From the NCBI GenBank assembly GCA_009692945.1, contig SHYD01000016.1, forward strand, positions 1-41,779: a stretch of DNA of 41,779 nt. The letters are read 5' to 3'. Below are positions 14,678 to 23,146 of the stretch, in pieces. The first letter of the stretch is position 1, and every line of letters begins with the position of its first letter. The position numbers were made by a program, and so were the translations under genes. The DNA comes from Dehalococcoidia bacterium. Its GTDB lineage: Bacteria; Chloroflexota; Dehalococcoidia; SHYD01. The notes under the pieces are model-generated. The model was given only the letters and a program-made list of their open reading frames with translations. It had not been told where the DNA came from and did no database searches.

Positions 14678-14718
14678 CGGCAACGAGGATTTCGGGCTGA
14701 GCCTTCCGGAGGACCGAG

Positions 14719-15129
14719 ATGCCTGGTCTCAACAAGGTGATGATTATCGGGAACGTTGGCAAGGAGCCGGAGATGCGGTTCACCGCCAACGGAGCCCCCG
14801 TCACCTCTTTCAGCGTCGCGGTCAACCGGTTTCGACCCGGGGCCGATGGGGAACGTAAAGAGGAGACCGAGTGGTTCAGCGTGGTCGCCTGGAACAAGCT
14901 GGCTGAAGTCTGTAACCAATTCGTCGGCAAGGGCGCGCGCATCTATGTGGAAGGCCGCCTGCAGACCAGGAGCTGGGACGGCCAGGACGGCGTGAAGCGG
15001 TATCGGACCGAGGTTGTTGCCAACGACGTGCAGTTCCTCGACCGCAAAGGGGCGGCCACGGACGGCGGCGGCGGCGACGAGGCTGGGGGAGAAACAGACG
15101 ACTTCGACGCCGAGGACCTGCCGTTCTAG
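14719..15129 (+). CDS. ssb: Single-stranded DNA-binding protein
   Basis: A 136-residue SSB with one OB fold (about 1-108: NKVMIIGNVGKEPEMRFTAN, TEWFSVVAWNKLAEVC, RIYVEGRLQTRSW), a short Gly/Asp-rich linker and the acidic tip ending DLPF, which recruits replication and repair partners. It coats ssDNA during replication and recombination. It lies 41 bases after rpsF and 43 before rpsR, within one operon. A GGAGG lies upstream of the ATG. Confidence 0.96.
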   Translation: MPGLNKVMIIGNVGKEPEMRFTANGAPVTSFSVAVNRFRPGADGERKEETEWFSVVAWNKLAEVCNQFVGKGARIYVEGRLQTRSWDGQDGVKRYRTEVVANDVQFLDRKGAATDGGGGDEAGGETDDFDAEDLPF

Positions 15130-15172
15130 CGGCAGATCGGCATACGGACGGACGGACAAGGAGAAGTAGAAC

Positions 15173-15817
15173 GTGACAAGCGCACCATCTGCGGCACGAG
15201 CGCCCCGGGAAGGCCGGCCGCGCTACGTCCCACGGCGCAAGGTCTGTGTTTTCTGTGCTGAAAAGAACGAAAACATCGACTACAAGGTTGCCGACAGGCT
15301 GCAGCGGTTTCTTTCCGATCGCGGGCGGATTGAGCCACGACGCAAGACCGGCACCTGTGCCCGCCATCAGCGGCGGGTTGCCCTGGCCATCAAACGGGCT
15401 CGCCATCTCGCATTGATGCCCTTCACCCAGGTGCACCTGCGGGTCTCCGGTATGATCACCCCGCGCCAGGTGGCCCCGCCTGCCCCGGCCCCTGTTGCCG
15501 AGTCCGAGGTGGAGCCGGCCGAGGGAGTTGTGGCTGAAGTGGTGGAGGCGGTGTTGGACACGGCCGAGATCACGCCGGTCGAAGCGGCGCCACCGGAGGC
15601 CGAGGCGGCGCCGGTGGCGGAGGCCGCACCGGTAAAGGCCAGGAGAGCGCCGGTGGCGAAGGCCGCGCCGGTGGCGGAGGCCGCACCGGTAAAGGCCAGG
15701 AGAGCGCCGGTGGCGAAGGCCGCAGCCGTGGCCGCAGCGCCCAAAGAGGTCGAGGCAGTGGACGCGGCGCCCGAACCGCCCATGGCGGAGCTGGTCGCAG
15801 AGGCCGCGAAGCCGTAA
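15173..15817 (+). CDS. rpsR: 30S ribosomal protein S18 with long repetitive C-terminal tail
   Basis: The first 95 residues or so are a complete S18, including the zinc-type Cys25-x2-Cys28, Cys62 and His65 ([29 protein letters not shown]). S18 normally ends near residue 75-95, but here a further 120 residues follow, almost only Ala, Pro, Val, Glu and Lys/Arg. They include an exact 57-base tandem duplication encoding [19 protein letters not shown] twice. The tail resembles the low-complexity AP-rich extensions of some ribosomal proteins. The start is GTG 15173 after AAGGAGAAG. An in-frame stop was probably lost in the past; the tail keeps coding-type composition. Confidence 0.93.
   Translation: MTSAPSAARAPREGRPRYVPRRKVCVFCAEKNENIDYKVADRLQRFLSDRGRIEPRRKTGTCARHQRRVALAIKRARHLALMPFTQVHLRVSGMITPRQVAPPAPAPVAESEVEPAEGVVAEVVEAVLDTAEITPVEAAPPEAEAAPVAEAAPVKARRAPVAKAAPVAEAAPVKARRAPVAKAAAVAAAPKEVEAVDAAPEPPMAELVAEAAKP
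15608..15721 (+). repeat. Exact 57-bp tandem duplication inside rpsR
   Basis: Bases 15608-15664 and 15665-15721 are identical. The unit is in frame (19 codons) and itself contains two diverged sub-repeats (GCGCCGGTGGCGGAGGCC and GCGCCGGTGGCGAAGGCC), so the tail grew by slippage or unequal crossing over. Confidence 0.97.
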
Positions 15818-15882
15818 ACGGGCGGGCCGGGCCGGATGCTGACGCCCGGATCGGCTCGACCTCATCCAATGCAGGCACCAAC

Positions 15883-15910
15883 AAGGGGCGGCGCATCCTC
15901 GCCGCCCCTT
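15883..15910 (+). terminator. Terminator hairpin after rpsR
   Basis: AAGGGGCGGCG (15883-15893) pairs perfectly with CGCCGCCCCTT (15900-15910) over 11 bp around a six-base loop. The T tract is minimal. Confidence 0.65.
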
Positions 15911-15929
15911 CGCACGTTCCGACTTTCCA

Positions 15930-16970
15930 ATGAACACCACTGACGCCGGAGCAAGTCCGCCAGCCGTCCGTTCCGTCAAGCGTCCGGACCGCCGCCACGC
16001 GGCACGGGCGGGACGGGCGGCCGCTCCACACCGCTGGCTGGTGGCGGCTGTCATTATCCTGGTGCTGGCGGCGGTCCCGGCCTACGGCTACTACGACACC
16101 TTTGTGGCGCCACTCCAGGTCCAGATGGTCCGTGTCAACGACACCGTGATCACCATGGGCGATTACGTGGAGCGGCTGCGCTACCTGTCGGTAGAGAACA
16201 AGCTCGCAGGGACCACCGTCGACTATGCGTCCGATCCTTTCCGGCTGCTCACCGATCTCAGGGACGGCGAATTGCTGGTGCAGGCTTCGCCCCGGGTCGG
16301 GGTGCGAGTTTCGGACGACGAGGTGACCCAGGCCATCAAAGCCAAGCTGGGGGTGCTGCCAAAGGAAGGCGAACAGGTGGCACCGGAAGAGGTTGAACGC
16401 CATTTCCAAGAGGCGTACAAACAGTATCTGGCTCAGGTGAACCTCTCAGGCCGGAAGTTCCGGCGGGTGGTGCTGGAATCGCTGTTGCGGCAACGGATGC
16501 GCGAGTTGCTGAGCGACCGGACCCCCGCCGTGGCGGAGCAGGTCCACGTGTTGGGGTTCAAGGTGGAGGATGGGCAGCAGGCGGCGGCGCTGCGGGAACG
16601 GGTGCTGAAGGGCGAGGACTTCGCCGCGCTGGCCCGGGATAACTCCGCCGATGCCGAGACGCGGGATAACCGGGGCGACATGGGGTGGCTGCCCCGGCGC
16701 GGGCTCCCCGGGGTGCTGGATGATGCGGTGTTTACGGCAAGGCCGGGCGAGGTGATTGAACCGCTGCTGCAGGACCGCGGCTACTGGGTGCTGAAGGTGT
16801 TGGAACGGCAGGATGCCCGGCAGGTGGAGGGGAAGGCCCGTGAGAAGCTGAAGGACCGTGCGCTGGCCGACTGGCTGGAGGAGGAGCGAAAGGCGAACCG
16901 GGCCGAGACCTATTTCGATTCCGACCGTTACGATTATGTGATCCGCAAGGTGGAGGAGTACCGGCGGTGA
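15930..16970 (+). CDS. Membrane-anchored parvulin-type peptidyl-prolyl isomerase (SurA/PrsA-like)
   Basis: A 346-residue protein with a basic N-terminal cytosolic segment, one transmembrane helix (about 36-53, WLVAAVIILVLAAVPAYGYY) and an extracytoplasmic part. A SurA-N-like helical chaperone region (about 65-195: NDTVITMGDYVERL, VGVRVSDDEVTQAIKAKLG) precedes a PpiC/rotamase domain (about 205-300), recognisable by FAALARDNSADAETRDNRGD, MGWLPR and PGEVIEPL. It folds secreted proteins. There is no ribosome site before the ATG at 15930, and it follows the rpsR terminator by 20 bases, so it may have a leaderless or weakly initiated transcript. Confidence 0.87.
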   Translation: MNTTDAGASPPAVRSVKRPDRRHAARAGRAAAPHRWLVAAVIILVLAAVPAYGYYDTFVAPLQVQMVRVNDTVITMGDYVERLRYLSVENKLAGTTVDYASDPFRLLTDLRDGELLVQASPRVGVRVSDDEVTQAIKAKLGVLPKEGEQVAPEEVERHFQEAYKQYLAQVNLSGRKFRRVVLESLLRQRMRELLSDRTPAVAEQVHVLGFKVEDGQQAAALRERVLKGEDFAALARDNSADAETRDNRGDMGWLPRRGLPGVLDDAVFTARPGEVIEPLLQDRGYWVLKVLERQDARQVEGKAREKLKDRALADWLEEERKANRAETYFDSDRYDYVIRKVEEYRR

Positions 16971-16984
16971 GGGTTCGCGCTATT

Positions 16985-17125
16985 GTGGCTGGTCTGGGAA
17001 GCGGCCCCGGGGGGCTGTGCTTCCCAGACACCCACCCAGTTGGTTTTTATGTGGGGACACCCCACACCCCGGCGGAGGGGGCTCCGCCCCCTCTGCACAC
17101 CCCCGATTGGGTGTGCCATGACCCC
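16985..17125 (+). repeat. Family A-like repeat, variant copy A7
   Basis: It contains TGTGGGGACACCCCACACCC, CGGCGGAGGGGGCTCCGCCC and CTCTGCACACCCCC arms like the second half of A6. It is preceded by a GGGAAGC/GCTTCCC stem. The terminal inverted repeats are not recognisable. Confidence 0.65.
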
Positions 17126-17172
17126 CGTCCCACCATCGTGGTGTCACGCACAAAACTCTTCGAGGACTGCCG

Positions 17173-18495
17173 GTGACCACTGCTCAGGGAACCTCCGCGT
17201 CGGCTCGCCCCCCGGTGCTGGTGGGGATGCTGGGCTTGGGCGTGGTAGGGAGCGGCGTGGCTCAGACGCTGAACGAGCAGCGCGAGCGGCTGGCGGAGCA
17301 GGCGGGCTGCCCGGTAGTGCTGCACCGGGTGGTCGTTCGGGACTTGTCGAAACCTCGCACGCCCGCCGTCGCCCACGGCCAGCTCACCGACGACACGGCC
17401 GCGGTGCTCGACGACCCGGCCATCGCGGTGGTCATCGAACTCATGGGAGGCGAGGAGCCGGCCCTGAGCTACATCAAGCGGGCGCTCGGCGCCGGCAAGC
17501 ATGTCATCACCGCCAACAAGGAGGTGATGGCCAAGCACGGCCCCGAGCTGGCGGCGCTGGCGGCGGAGCGGGGGCTGGCGTTGCATTACGAGGCTAGCGT
17601 CGGAGGCGGCATCCCGCTCATCGCGCCGTTCCGGCAGAGCCTGCTGGCGAACCGGATCTCGGCGCTGCACGCCATCATCAACGGCACCACCAACTATATG
17701 CTCACCCGGATGGCGAAAGAGGGCGTTGAGTTTAGCCCAGTTCTGGCTGAGGCTCAGCGCTTGGGTTACGCTGAGCCCGACCCGAGCTACGATGTGGAGG
17801 GGACCGATGCCGCTTTCAAGCTGGCGATCCTGGCGGGCCTCGCGTTCCATACCAGGGTGGCCCCGGAGCAGGTGTACCGCGAGGGGATCACCAAGCTGAG
17901 CGCGCGCGATTTCCGCTACGCCCGCGAACTTGGCTACGCCATCAAACTGCTGGCGATCGCGAAACGGGCCAACGGCGCGGTGGAGGTGCGGGTCCACCCG
18001 GCGTTCATTGCGGAAGACCGCTTGCTGGGGCAGGTCGACGGCGTGTTCAACGCCGTGGAGGTGGACGGCGACCTCACGGGGCGCATCATGTTCTACGGCC
18101 GGGGCGCCGGCAGCCTGCCGACCACCAGCGCGGTGGTGGCTGACCTGATCGAGGTGGCCCAAGCGCTGGGCCACGGCGGCCGGCCGCGTCCCGCGGTGGC
18201 CGGCGACGCCGGGCTCCCGATCCAGCCTATGGACGAGGTGGTGACCCGCTACTACGCCCGCATGACGCTGCGGGACCAGCCCGGCGTGCTGGCGCAGATC
18301 GCGCAGGCGTTGGGGGATTTGCAGATTAGCATAGCTTCTGTTATTCAGAAGGAGTCCGATTCCGCCGCTCAAGTCGCGGAGATCGTGCTGATGACCCACC
18401 TGGCGCGGGAAGATTCGATGCAGGCTGCGCTGGCGCGGGTGCGCCTGCTGCCGGGGGTGGTGGATATCGGGGCCGTGATCCGGGTGGAGGACTGA
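17173..18495 (+). CDS. hom: Homoserine dehydrogenase
   Basis: A 440-residue enzyme that reduces aspartate semialdehyde to homoserine with NAD(P)H. The order is Rossmann domain (GLGVVGSG at 21-28), TANKEVMAKHG with the family Lys (about 113-123), the catalytic/dimer domain with NGTTNYMLTRM (170-180), GYAEPDPSYDVEGTDAAFK (198-216), and a C-terminal ACT domain (about 358-438: DQPGVLAQIAQALGDLQISI), which normally gives threonine feedback control. The start is GTG 17173. It supplies the pathway finished by ThrC 1.4 kb downstream; a family A+B repeat and a coiled-coil gene lie between. Confidence 0.96.
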   Translation: MTTAQGTSASARPPVLVGMLGLGVVGSGVAQTLNEQRERLAEQAGCPVVLHRVVVRDLSKPRTPAVAHGQLTDDTAAVLDDPAIAVVIELMGGEEPALSYIKRALGAGKHVITANKEVMAKHGPELAALAAERGLALHYEASVGGGIPLIAPFRQSLLANRISALHAIINGTTNYMLTRMAKEGVEFSPVLAEAQRLGYAEPDPSYDVEGTDAAFKLAILAGLAFHTRVAPEQVYREGITKLSARDFRYARELGYAIKLLAIAKRANGAVEVRVHPAFIAEDRLLGQVDGVFNAVEVDGDLTGRIMFYGRGAGSLPTTSAVVADLIEVAQALGHGGRPRPAVAGDAGLPIQPMDEVVTRYYARMTLRDQPGVLAQIAQALGDLQISIASVIQKESDSAAQVAEIVLMTHLAREDSMQAALARVRLLPGVVDIGAVIRVED

Positions 18496-18511
18496 TCAGA
18501 TGTGGTGGTGG

Positions 18512-18674
18512 GTAGAATTCAACACTCAGGAGCCGGCGATGAACCCCGCCCCCCACCCAGGAAAAAAGAGGGGAGAATTCCCCGTGGGGGGCACCTCCAC
18601 GCCCCCGGCAGAGGGCTGCGCCCTCGTGGACTCCCGCTCCCTAAGCCGACAGCCCCGCTACGGTCAACTCCTCC
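18512..18674 (+). repeat. Family A repeat, copy A8
   Basis: GTAGAATTCAAC begins it, followed by GAAAAAAGAGGGGAGAATTC, CACCTCCACGCCCCCGGCAG, AGGGCTGCGCCCTC and an end near GTCAACTCC. It is joined directly to family B copy B3. Confidence 0.8.
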
Positions 18675-18856
18675 CTGAAAAGGGGTGTCCAGCGGGTCTC
18701 CCGCTGGCGGGGAGCGTGAGGGGAGTACCCCTCACCTTGCCTCTCTTTTTTCTCTCTCAGGGGAGGGGCGGGCGGGCGCAGGTGAGCGGATTCCACGTCC
18801 CCGCCTTTTCATGGACCGGTGGTGTCTCCTGGTCATGGGTGTCTGTGAGGCTTATG
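18675..18856 (-). repeat. Family B repeat, copy B3
   Basis: It contains AGGGGTGTCCAGCGGGTCTC, CGCTGGCGGGGAGCGTGAGG, a CTCTCTTTTTTCTCTCTC tract, then CCTTTTCATGGACCGGTGGT and GTCATGGGTGTCTG. The start codon of the next gene lies two bases after its end, so the repeat supplies the 5' untranslated region. Confidence 0.8.
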
Positions 18857-18857
18857 T

Positions 18858-19865
18858 ATGGAAGGGGCTGATCTCAACGCCATTGGCGGTGCCGTCGAAT
18901 GGCTCGAAGAGGAGCACCGGCAGCACAAGGCGGGCGTGTTCAAGCTACAGCAGGCGGTGGAGCAGGTGCAGTCCGCCCTGTGGACGCTCAGCGATCGCGT
19001 CAATACCGTGGAGAGCAGCATTAACGCGGTGTCCGGCCACGGCGCACGTGTCGCCCGGGTCGAGGAGGAGGCCCGCCTGGCGCGTGACCAGGGGGAGCGG
19101 CTCGAATCCCGCATCGAGGCGTTTCGGGATGGGCTGGCCAAGGAGGAGCGGGCACGGACGGCCGAAGGCGAGCGCGACCGTTTGGAGCGGGCCGCACTGG
19201 GCAAGAACCAGGATGCCCTGGAGCGGGCCGACCAGGCGCTGGTCGAACGGATCCAGGCGGTGGAAGAGCTAGCCCGCCGCCGCCAGGAGGACTTCTTCCA
19301 AGTCAACCAGACGTTGGACCTGCTGCGGGTGCAGGATGACAAGCTGAACGCCCTCATCTCTGCCCAGCAGACCCAACTGAAACACCAAATGCAGGAGATC
19401 GAGGGCGCTCAGCACGTGCTGCTGGCGGTGCAGGCGCAGGACGAGATCTTCCAGGGCCGGGTGCAGCACCTGTCCGAGCAGCTCCGGCGGCTGGAAGCGC
19501 AGGAGGAGCTCCACGAGGTAGCGGCACGCTTCGCCCAGATGCTTTCCGAGCAGGGCGAGCTGCACAAGGTGGAGCGCATGCGGCTGGAGCGGTCGATGGT
19601 GGAGGTGCAGATGGGCTACGAGCAACACCGCTCCCAGGCCGACGACCAGCGCCAGGAGCTGATCCACGTCCAGGGGCAGCTGCAGGCGCTGAATGAGCAT
19701 CTGGACCACGTCCGGGAATCGCTGTGGGAGTTCCGCAACGAAATCATCGATCATTTCACCGGGGTGGCCGGAGTCGAAGAACAGCGGCGGCGGCGTCAGC
19801 TCACCGAAACCGAACAACAGATCAAAGAACTCGCGGCCTGGAAGCCCAAGCCGCCCAGGAGCTAA
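18858..19865 (+). CDS. Long coiled-coil protein between hom and thrC
   Basis: A 335-residue, almost wholly alpha-helical, highly charged protein with heptad-like patterning through most of its length ([66 protein letters not shown]). There is no signal peptide or membrane segment. It resembles generic tropomyosin/SMC-like rods and I recognise no family. The ATG at 18858 has GTGAGG upstream. Its TAA is two bases before the GTG of thrC, whose ribosome site lies inside this gene, so the two are translationally linked. Its role is unknown; a scaffold is only a guess. Confidence 0.75.
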   Translation: MEGADLNAIGGAVEWLEEEHRQHKAGVFKLQQAVEQVQSALWTLSDRVNTVESSINAVSGHGARVARVEEEARLARDQGERLESRIEAFRDGLAKEERARTAEGERDRLERAALGKNQDALERADQALVERIQAVEELARRRQEDFFQVNQTLDLLRVQDDKLNALISAQQTQLKHQMQEIEGAQHVLLAVQAQDEIFQGRVQHLSEQLRRLEAQEELHEVAARFAQMLSEQGELHKVERMRLERSMVEVQMGYEQHRSQADDQRQELIHVQGQLQALNEHLDHVRESLWEFRNEIIDHFTGVAGVEEQRRRRQLTETEQQIKELAAWKPKPPRS

Positions 19866-19867
19866 CC

Positions 19868-20917
19868 GTGCCGCACGGCGTCCTTCACCGCTTCGAAGCC
19901 TTCCTCCCCGTCACCCCGGCCACCCCGATGCTGAGCCTGGGCGAGGGCGACACCCCCCTGGTGAGCTGTCCCCGCCTAGCCGCCGAGGTGGGGTGCGGCG
20001 AACTGTATTTCAAGCTAGAAGGGTGCAACCCCACCGGGTCCTTCAAGGACCGCGGCATGGTGGTGGCGGTGGCCAAGGCCGCCGAGCAGGGCGCCCGGCG
20101 CATCATCTGCGCCTCCACCGGCAACACCAGCGCCTCGGCCGCGGCCTATGGCGCCCGTTTCGGGCTCGCCCCGCTGGTGGTGGTGCCCAAGGGGAACATC
20201 GCACTGGGCAAGCTGGCCCAGGCCGTGATGTACGGCGCCCGCATCATCGCGGTGGACGGCAATTTCGACGAGGCGCTGGACATCGTGAAACGGGTCACCG
20301 AGACCCACCCCATCGCCCTGGTCAACTCGCTGAACCCCCACCGGCTGGAGGGGCAGAAGACCGCCGCCTTCGAGATCGTCGACGAGCTGCGCGAGGCCCC
20401 CGACCTGCTGTGCCTCCCGGTGGGCAACGCCGGCAACATCGCGGCCTATTGGAAGGGGTTCCGGGAGTACCACCAGGCGGGGCGGGCGAAGGTGTTGCCC
20501 CGCATGATGGGCTTCGAAGCCGCGGGCGCCGCCCCCATCGTGCAGGGGGCGCCGGTGGCCCACCCCCAGACCGTGGCCTCGGCCATCCGCATCGGCAACC
20601 CCGCGAGCTGGCGGCTGGCCGTCGCCGCGCGGGACGAATCGGGCGGCGACATCCGCGCTGTTACCGACGACGAGATCCTCAACGCCTACCGCAAGCTGGC
20701 CCGCCAGGAGGGCATCTTCGGCGAACCCGCCTCCGCCGCCTCCTTCGCCGGGCTGCTGCAGCTCGCGCGGGACGGTTACCCCCTGGCCGGGCAGCGGGTG
20801 GTGTGCATCGTCACCGGCACCGGCCTCAAGGACCCCGACACCGCCATGTCCGTCCCCGGCGACCTCGTCGAGACCGCCGCCACGATCGAGGCTGTGGAGC
20901 GGGCGCTGATCGGGTAG
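19868..20917 (+). CDS. thrC: Threonine synthase
   Basis: A 349-residue fold-type II PLP enzyme converting O-phosphohomoserine to threonine. The PLP Lys is Lys60 in [10 protein letters not shown]. Phosphate-cup and substrate motifs [29 protein letters not shown] and [12 protein letters not shown] are all present. The length matches the short bacterial class (about 350). The start is GTG 19868, with AGGAG seven bases upstream. An earlier in-frame ATG at 19724 lies deep inside the coiled-coil gene and is rejected. It shares the operon with the coiled-coil gene and acts after Hom; no homoserine kinase gene is in the window. Confidence 0.95.
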   Translation: MPHGVLHRFEAFLPVTPATPMLSLGEGDTPLVSCPRLAAEVGCGELYFKLEGCNPTGSFKDRGMVVAVAKAAEQGARRIICASTGNTSASAAAYGARFGLAPLVVVPKGNIALGKLAQAVMYGARIIAVDGNFDEALDIVKRVTETHPIALVNSLNPHRLEGQKTAAFEIVDELREAPDLLCLPVGNAGNIAAYWKGFREYHQAGRAKVLPRMMGFEAAGAAPIVQGAPVAHPQTVASAIRIGNPASWRLAVAARDESGGDIRAVTDDEILNAYRKLARQEGIFGEPASAASFAGLLQLARDGYPLAGQRVVCIVTGTGLKDPDTAMSVPGDLVETAATIEAVERALIG

Positions 20918-20938
20918 GTCATCCGGGGTGACAATCCC

Positions 20939-20966
20939 GTAGGGGCGAATAATCATTCGCCCCTAC
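20939..20966 (+). repeat. REP-like palindrome with GTAG head (2)
   Basis: A 28-base hairpin: GTAGGGGCGAAT at 20939-20950 and its exact inverse ATTCGCCCCTAC at 20955-20966, with a four-base loop. It lies about 35 bases before a REP-associated transposase remnant. It is the same length, with the same GTAG...CTAC ends, as the palindrome at 34209-34236. Confidence 0.75.
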
Positions 20967-20999
20967 CCGGCGGATCGCACCTGTTCCGTGGCACGGCGC

Positions 21000-21209
21000 G
21001 AACAATTGGGTCAATCATTCGTGGTTTCAAAAATTGGGGTGACAAATTGGTTGCGGGCAAACACGGAAATCCAGGTGGTGTGGCAGTGGAATGACTACGA
21101 ACACATCATCCGAGACGAGCCGGACCTGGAGCGCATCCGGAGTTACATCGAGGAAAACCCGCTGCGCTGGAACGAGGATGACGAGAACCCCGGACGGGTG
21201 GCCACCTGA
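21000..21209 (+). pseudogene. REP-associated tyrosine transposase (RAYT) C-terminal remnant
   Basis: Only the last third of a TnpA-REP (Y1, HUH-type) transposase remains. In one frame it reads ARTIGSIIRGFK; one base later in an A5 run it shifts to KIGVTNWLRANTEIQ, VVWQWNDYEHIIRDEPDLER and IRSYIEENPLRWNEDDENP, the typical RAYT ending. The catalytic-Tyr region is kept in spirit (DYEHIIR) but the HUH part is missing, so it is inactive. RAYTs mobilise GTAG-headed REP palindromes, and one lies just upstream. Confidence 0.8.
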
Positions 21210-21283
21210 CCGGCGCCGGCGATGTGGTGGTGGGGGCACGTCGCCACGTGCCCCCACCACCCTGAAATCCGTGGGGATCCGTG

Positions 21284-21691
21284 TCAATCTGTGGATACGC
21301 TCCCCGGCAGCTTGACGCCCAGGTTGGCGAGGCCGGTGAGGCCCGATTCGGTGATGGTGAGCAGGCGGCCGCCGCCCGCCGGGCGCACGGCCCATTCCCT
21401 GCTGAACAGCCAGTCGGTGAGGGCGGCGCCCAGGTCGCCGCTGAGGTGGGCGCGCTTCTCGGTAAGGTCGGCGCAGAAGGAGTAAATGCGCTGCGTCTCA
21501 AGCGGCTTGCTGCGGGCGCCCAGCGCGTAGAGGCGCATGAGGCCGCTGTTGGAGAGGCGGTAGCCCCCCGGCGCGGCAAGCACCCACGACGTGCTGAGCA
21601 GCCAGTCGGTGATGGCCACGCCCACCTGCCCGGCGGGATGCCGGTAGCAAGTGCGGGCGAAGCGGAAGGCGGCGGTGCTGCGGGCGGGCAT
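21284..21691 (-). pseudogene. ArsR-type regulator, C-terminal fragment
   Basis: The 135-codon frame matches only the C-terminal ligand/dimer part common in some ArsR-family regulators, a tandem of similar units: FARTCYRHPAGQVGVAITDW then GYRLSNSGLMRLYALG, and DLTEKRAHLSGDLGAALTDW then LLTITESGLTGLANLGV. The N-terminal winged helix of about 100 residues is absent. Upstream of the break, within about 20 bases, begins family A copy A9. It is probably a remnant of a regulator cut by that element; function is lost unless the stub has another role. Confidence 0.7.
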
Positions 21692-21700
21692 CGGAAGGGC

Positions 21701-21885
21701 TCAGCGTTGAGGACGTGGCGTGAGTCGGGAGCGGGAGTGCACGAGGGCGCCAGCCCTCTTGCTTGTCCTGAGCTCGTCGAAGGGCCGGGGGTGTGGGGGT
21801 CGGCCCCCACGAAGAATTCTCCCCCTTTTTTTCCGAGGTGGGGGGAGTGGGTCACCATGCCGGCCCCGTGACACTGACTTCGTAC
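21701..21885 (-). repeat. Family A repeat, copy A9
   Basis: In reverse orientation it shows the GGGAGTGCACGAGGGCGCCA arm, an inserted short CCTGAGCTCGTCGAAGGGC unit, GTGGGGGTCGGCCCCCAC, GAAGAATTCTCCCCC and the end CTGACTTCGTAC (21874-21885). Confidence 0.8.
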
Positions 21886-21899
21886 ATCCGGCGGCGCCG

Positions 21900-23105
21900 C
21901 TACCCCCGCACCGGGCACTGGTGCTGCAGCATGATCTCCCGCCGTTCCCTGGCCGACTGCATCACGGCCATCACCACCTCCAGCGTAGCCAGGCCCCAGC
22001 GGCCGTCATGCACCGGGGGCTTGCCGAGCCGCAGCGCCCCGTAGATCTCCTCGAGGTCGGTGGCCCCGTCGGCCTGCTCGTTGGAGACCTCGATCTCGCG
22101 GCGGCCGTCGTCGTCGTACACATAGAGGCCCTTGGGCGACTGCCGGATGTCGCCGAGGTCGCAACTCACCACGATAACCCCCACATCGCCCTGGTAGGCC
22201 GAGGACGTCGGGGGGCGCGCGGCGGGCTGCGACGGGGGCGCGCCGCCGAAGCGGGCGCTCTCCTTGGCTTCGCCCTCCTCTGGTGAGGAGCCAGTCTCCC
22301 GTAACTGGCGGCGGATGCGGGTGCCCAACTGCTCGTAAGGGCTGTCGCCCGCCCAGGGCAGGATGTCCCAGGCGGTGAAGTAGCCGTAGCCGTTGTAGGC
22401 CAGCAGCGAGGGGGTGCCGTCTTCGAACTCCAGGAATACGGCGGCATAGCCGGGAACCGCCCGGGCTTTGAACCAGTCGCCGGTCTGGGCGCGCACGCTG
22501 CGCAGCATGCCGCCGCCCAGCACCCGCACCACGTCGACCTGGTGCGGCAGTTGCCGGAACACGATGCCGCCGCCGGTGGCCAGGCTCACCTCTTGGGGCA
22601 TGCGCGGCCGGAACGCCCAGTTGGTGTAGGCAAAGGCGTTGACCGCCCGCATCTTGCCCAACTGGCCGCTGGCCACCAGGTTGATCAGAGCCGCCATGGG
22701 CGGGCGGGTGGCGGCGGTGCGGCCGCACATCAACTGGACGCCGCTGGCCTCGGCGGCGTCGACCATCTGCTGCGCCTCCTCCACTGATAGCGCCATCGGC
22801 TTCTCGACGAACACGTGTTTGCCGGCCTTGGCCGCCAGGACCGCGTGGGGGCAGTGGAACTGGTTGGGGGTGGCGATCCACACCGCCTCGACCTCGGGGT
22901 CGGCGCAGAGGTCCTCGACCCGCTCGTAGGTGTTGCCGCCGAACTGCTCGCGGAACGCGGCCAGCGACTGCGGCCGGAGGTCCGCCGCGGCCACCAGCTG
23001 GATGAGCGGGGAACGGGCCATCACCCGCAGCACGGGGACGGTGGCAGCGCCCAAGCCGATCATGCCGAGACGGACGGGTTTGATGGTGGGGTCGGGTTGG
23101 GTCAT
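21900..23105 (-). CDS. Gfo/Idh/MocA-family oxidoreductase
   Basis: A 401-residue NAD(P)-dependent dehydrogenase. The N-terminal Rossmann domain is seen at VRLGMIGLGAA (11-21); EKPMALS with the family Lys102 follows, then the beta-sheet substrate domain with GGGIVFRQLPHQVDVVRVLG, which has the usual Asp/His positions. It resembles phthalate 4,5-cis-dihydrodiol dehydrogenase-like members, but the substrate is not determined. An unusual low-complexity insert (GSSPEEGEAKESARFGGAPP, about 291-310) splits the C-terminal domain. It is cytosolic. It lies 41 bases downstream of the solute-binding lipoprotein gene on the same strand, so the two may form an uptake-and-oxidation unit. Confidence 0.87.
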   Translation of the reverse strand: MTQPDPTIKPVRLGMIGLGAATVPVLRVMARSPLIQLVAAADLRPQSLAAFREQFGGNTYERVEDLCADPEVEAVWIATPNQFHCPHAVLAAKAGKHVFVEKPMALSVEEAQQMVDAAEASGVQLMCGRTAATRPPMAALINLVASGQLGKMRAVNAFAYTNWAFRPRMPQEVSLATGGGIVFRQLPHQVDVVRVLGGGMLRSVRAQTGDWFKARAVPGYAAVFLEFEDGTPSLLAYNGYGYFTAWDILPWAGDSPYEQLGTRIRRQLRETGSSPEEGEAKESARFGGAPPSQPAARPPTSSAYQGDVGVIVVSCDLGDIRQSPKGLYVYDDDGRREIEVSNEQADGATDLEEIYGALRLGKPPVHDGRWGLATLEVVMAVMQSARERREIMLQHQCPVRG

Positions 23106-23146
23106 CGGTTGGGCCTCGGTTCTGTGGGGTCGTTGATGGGTCGCGG

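Noticed and set aside
17047-18399. 450-codon minus-strand frame opposite hom
   Set aside because: Mirror frame of homoserine dehydrogenase; the plus strand has all family motifs.
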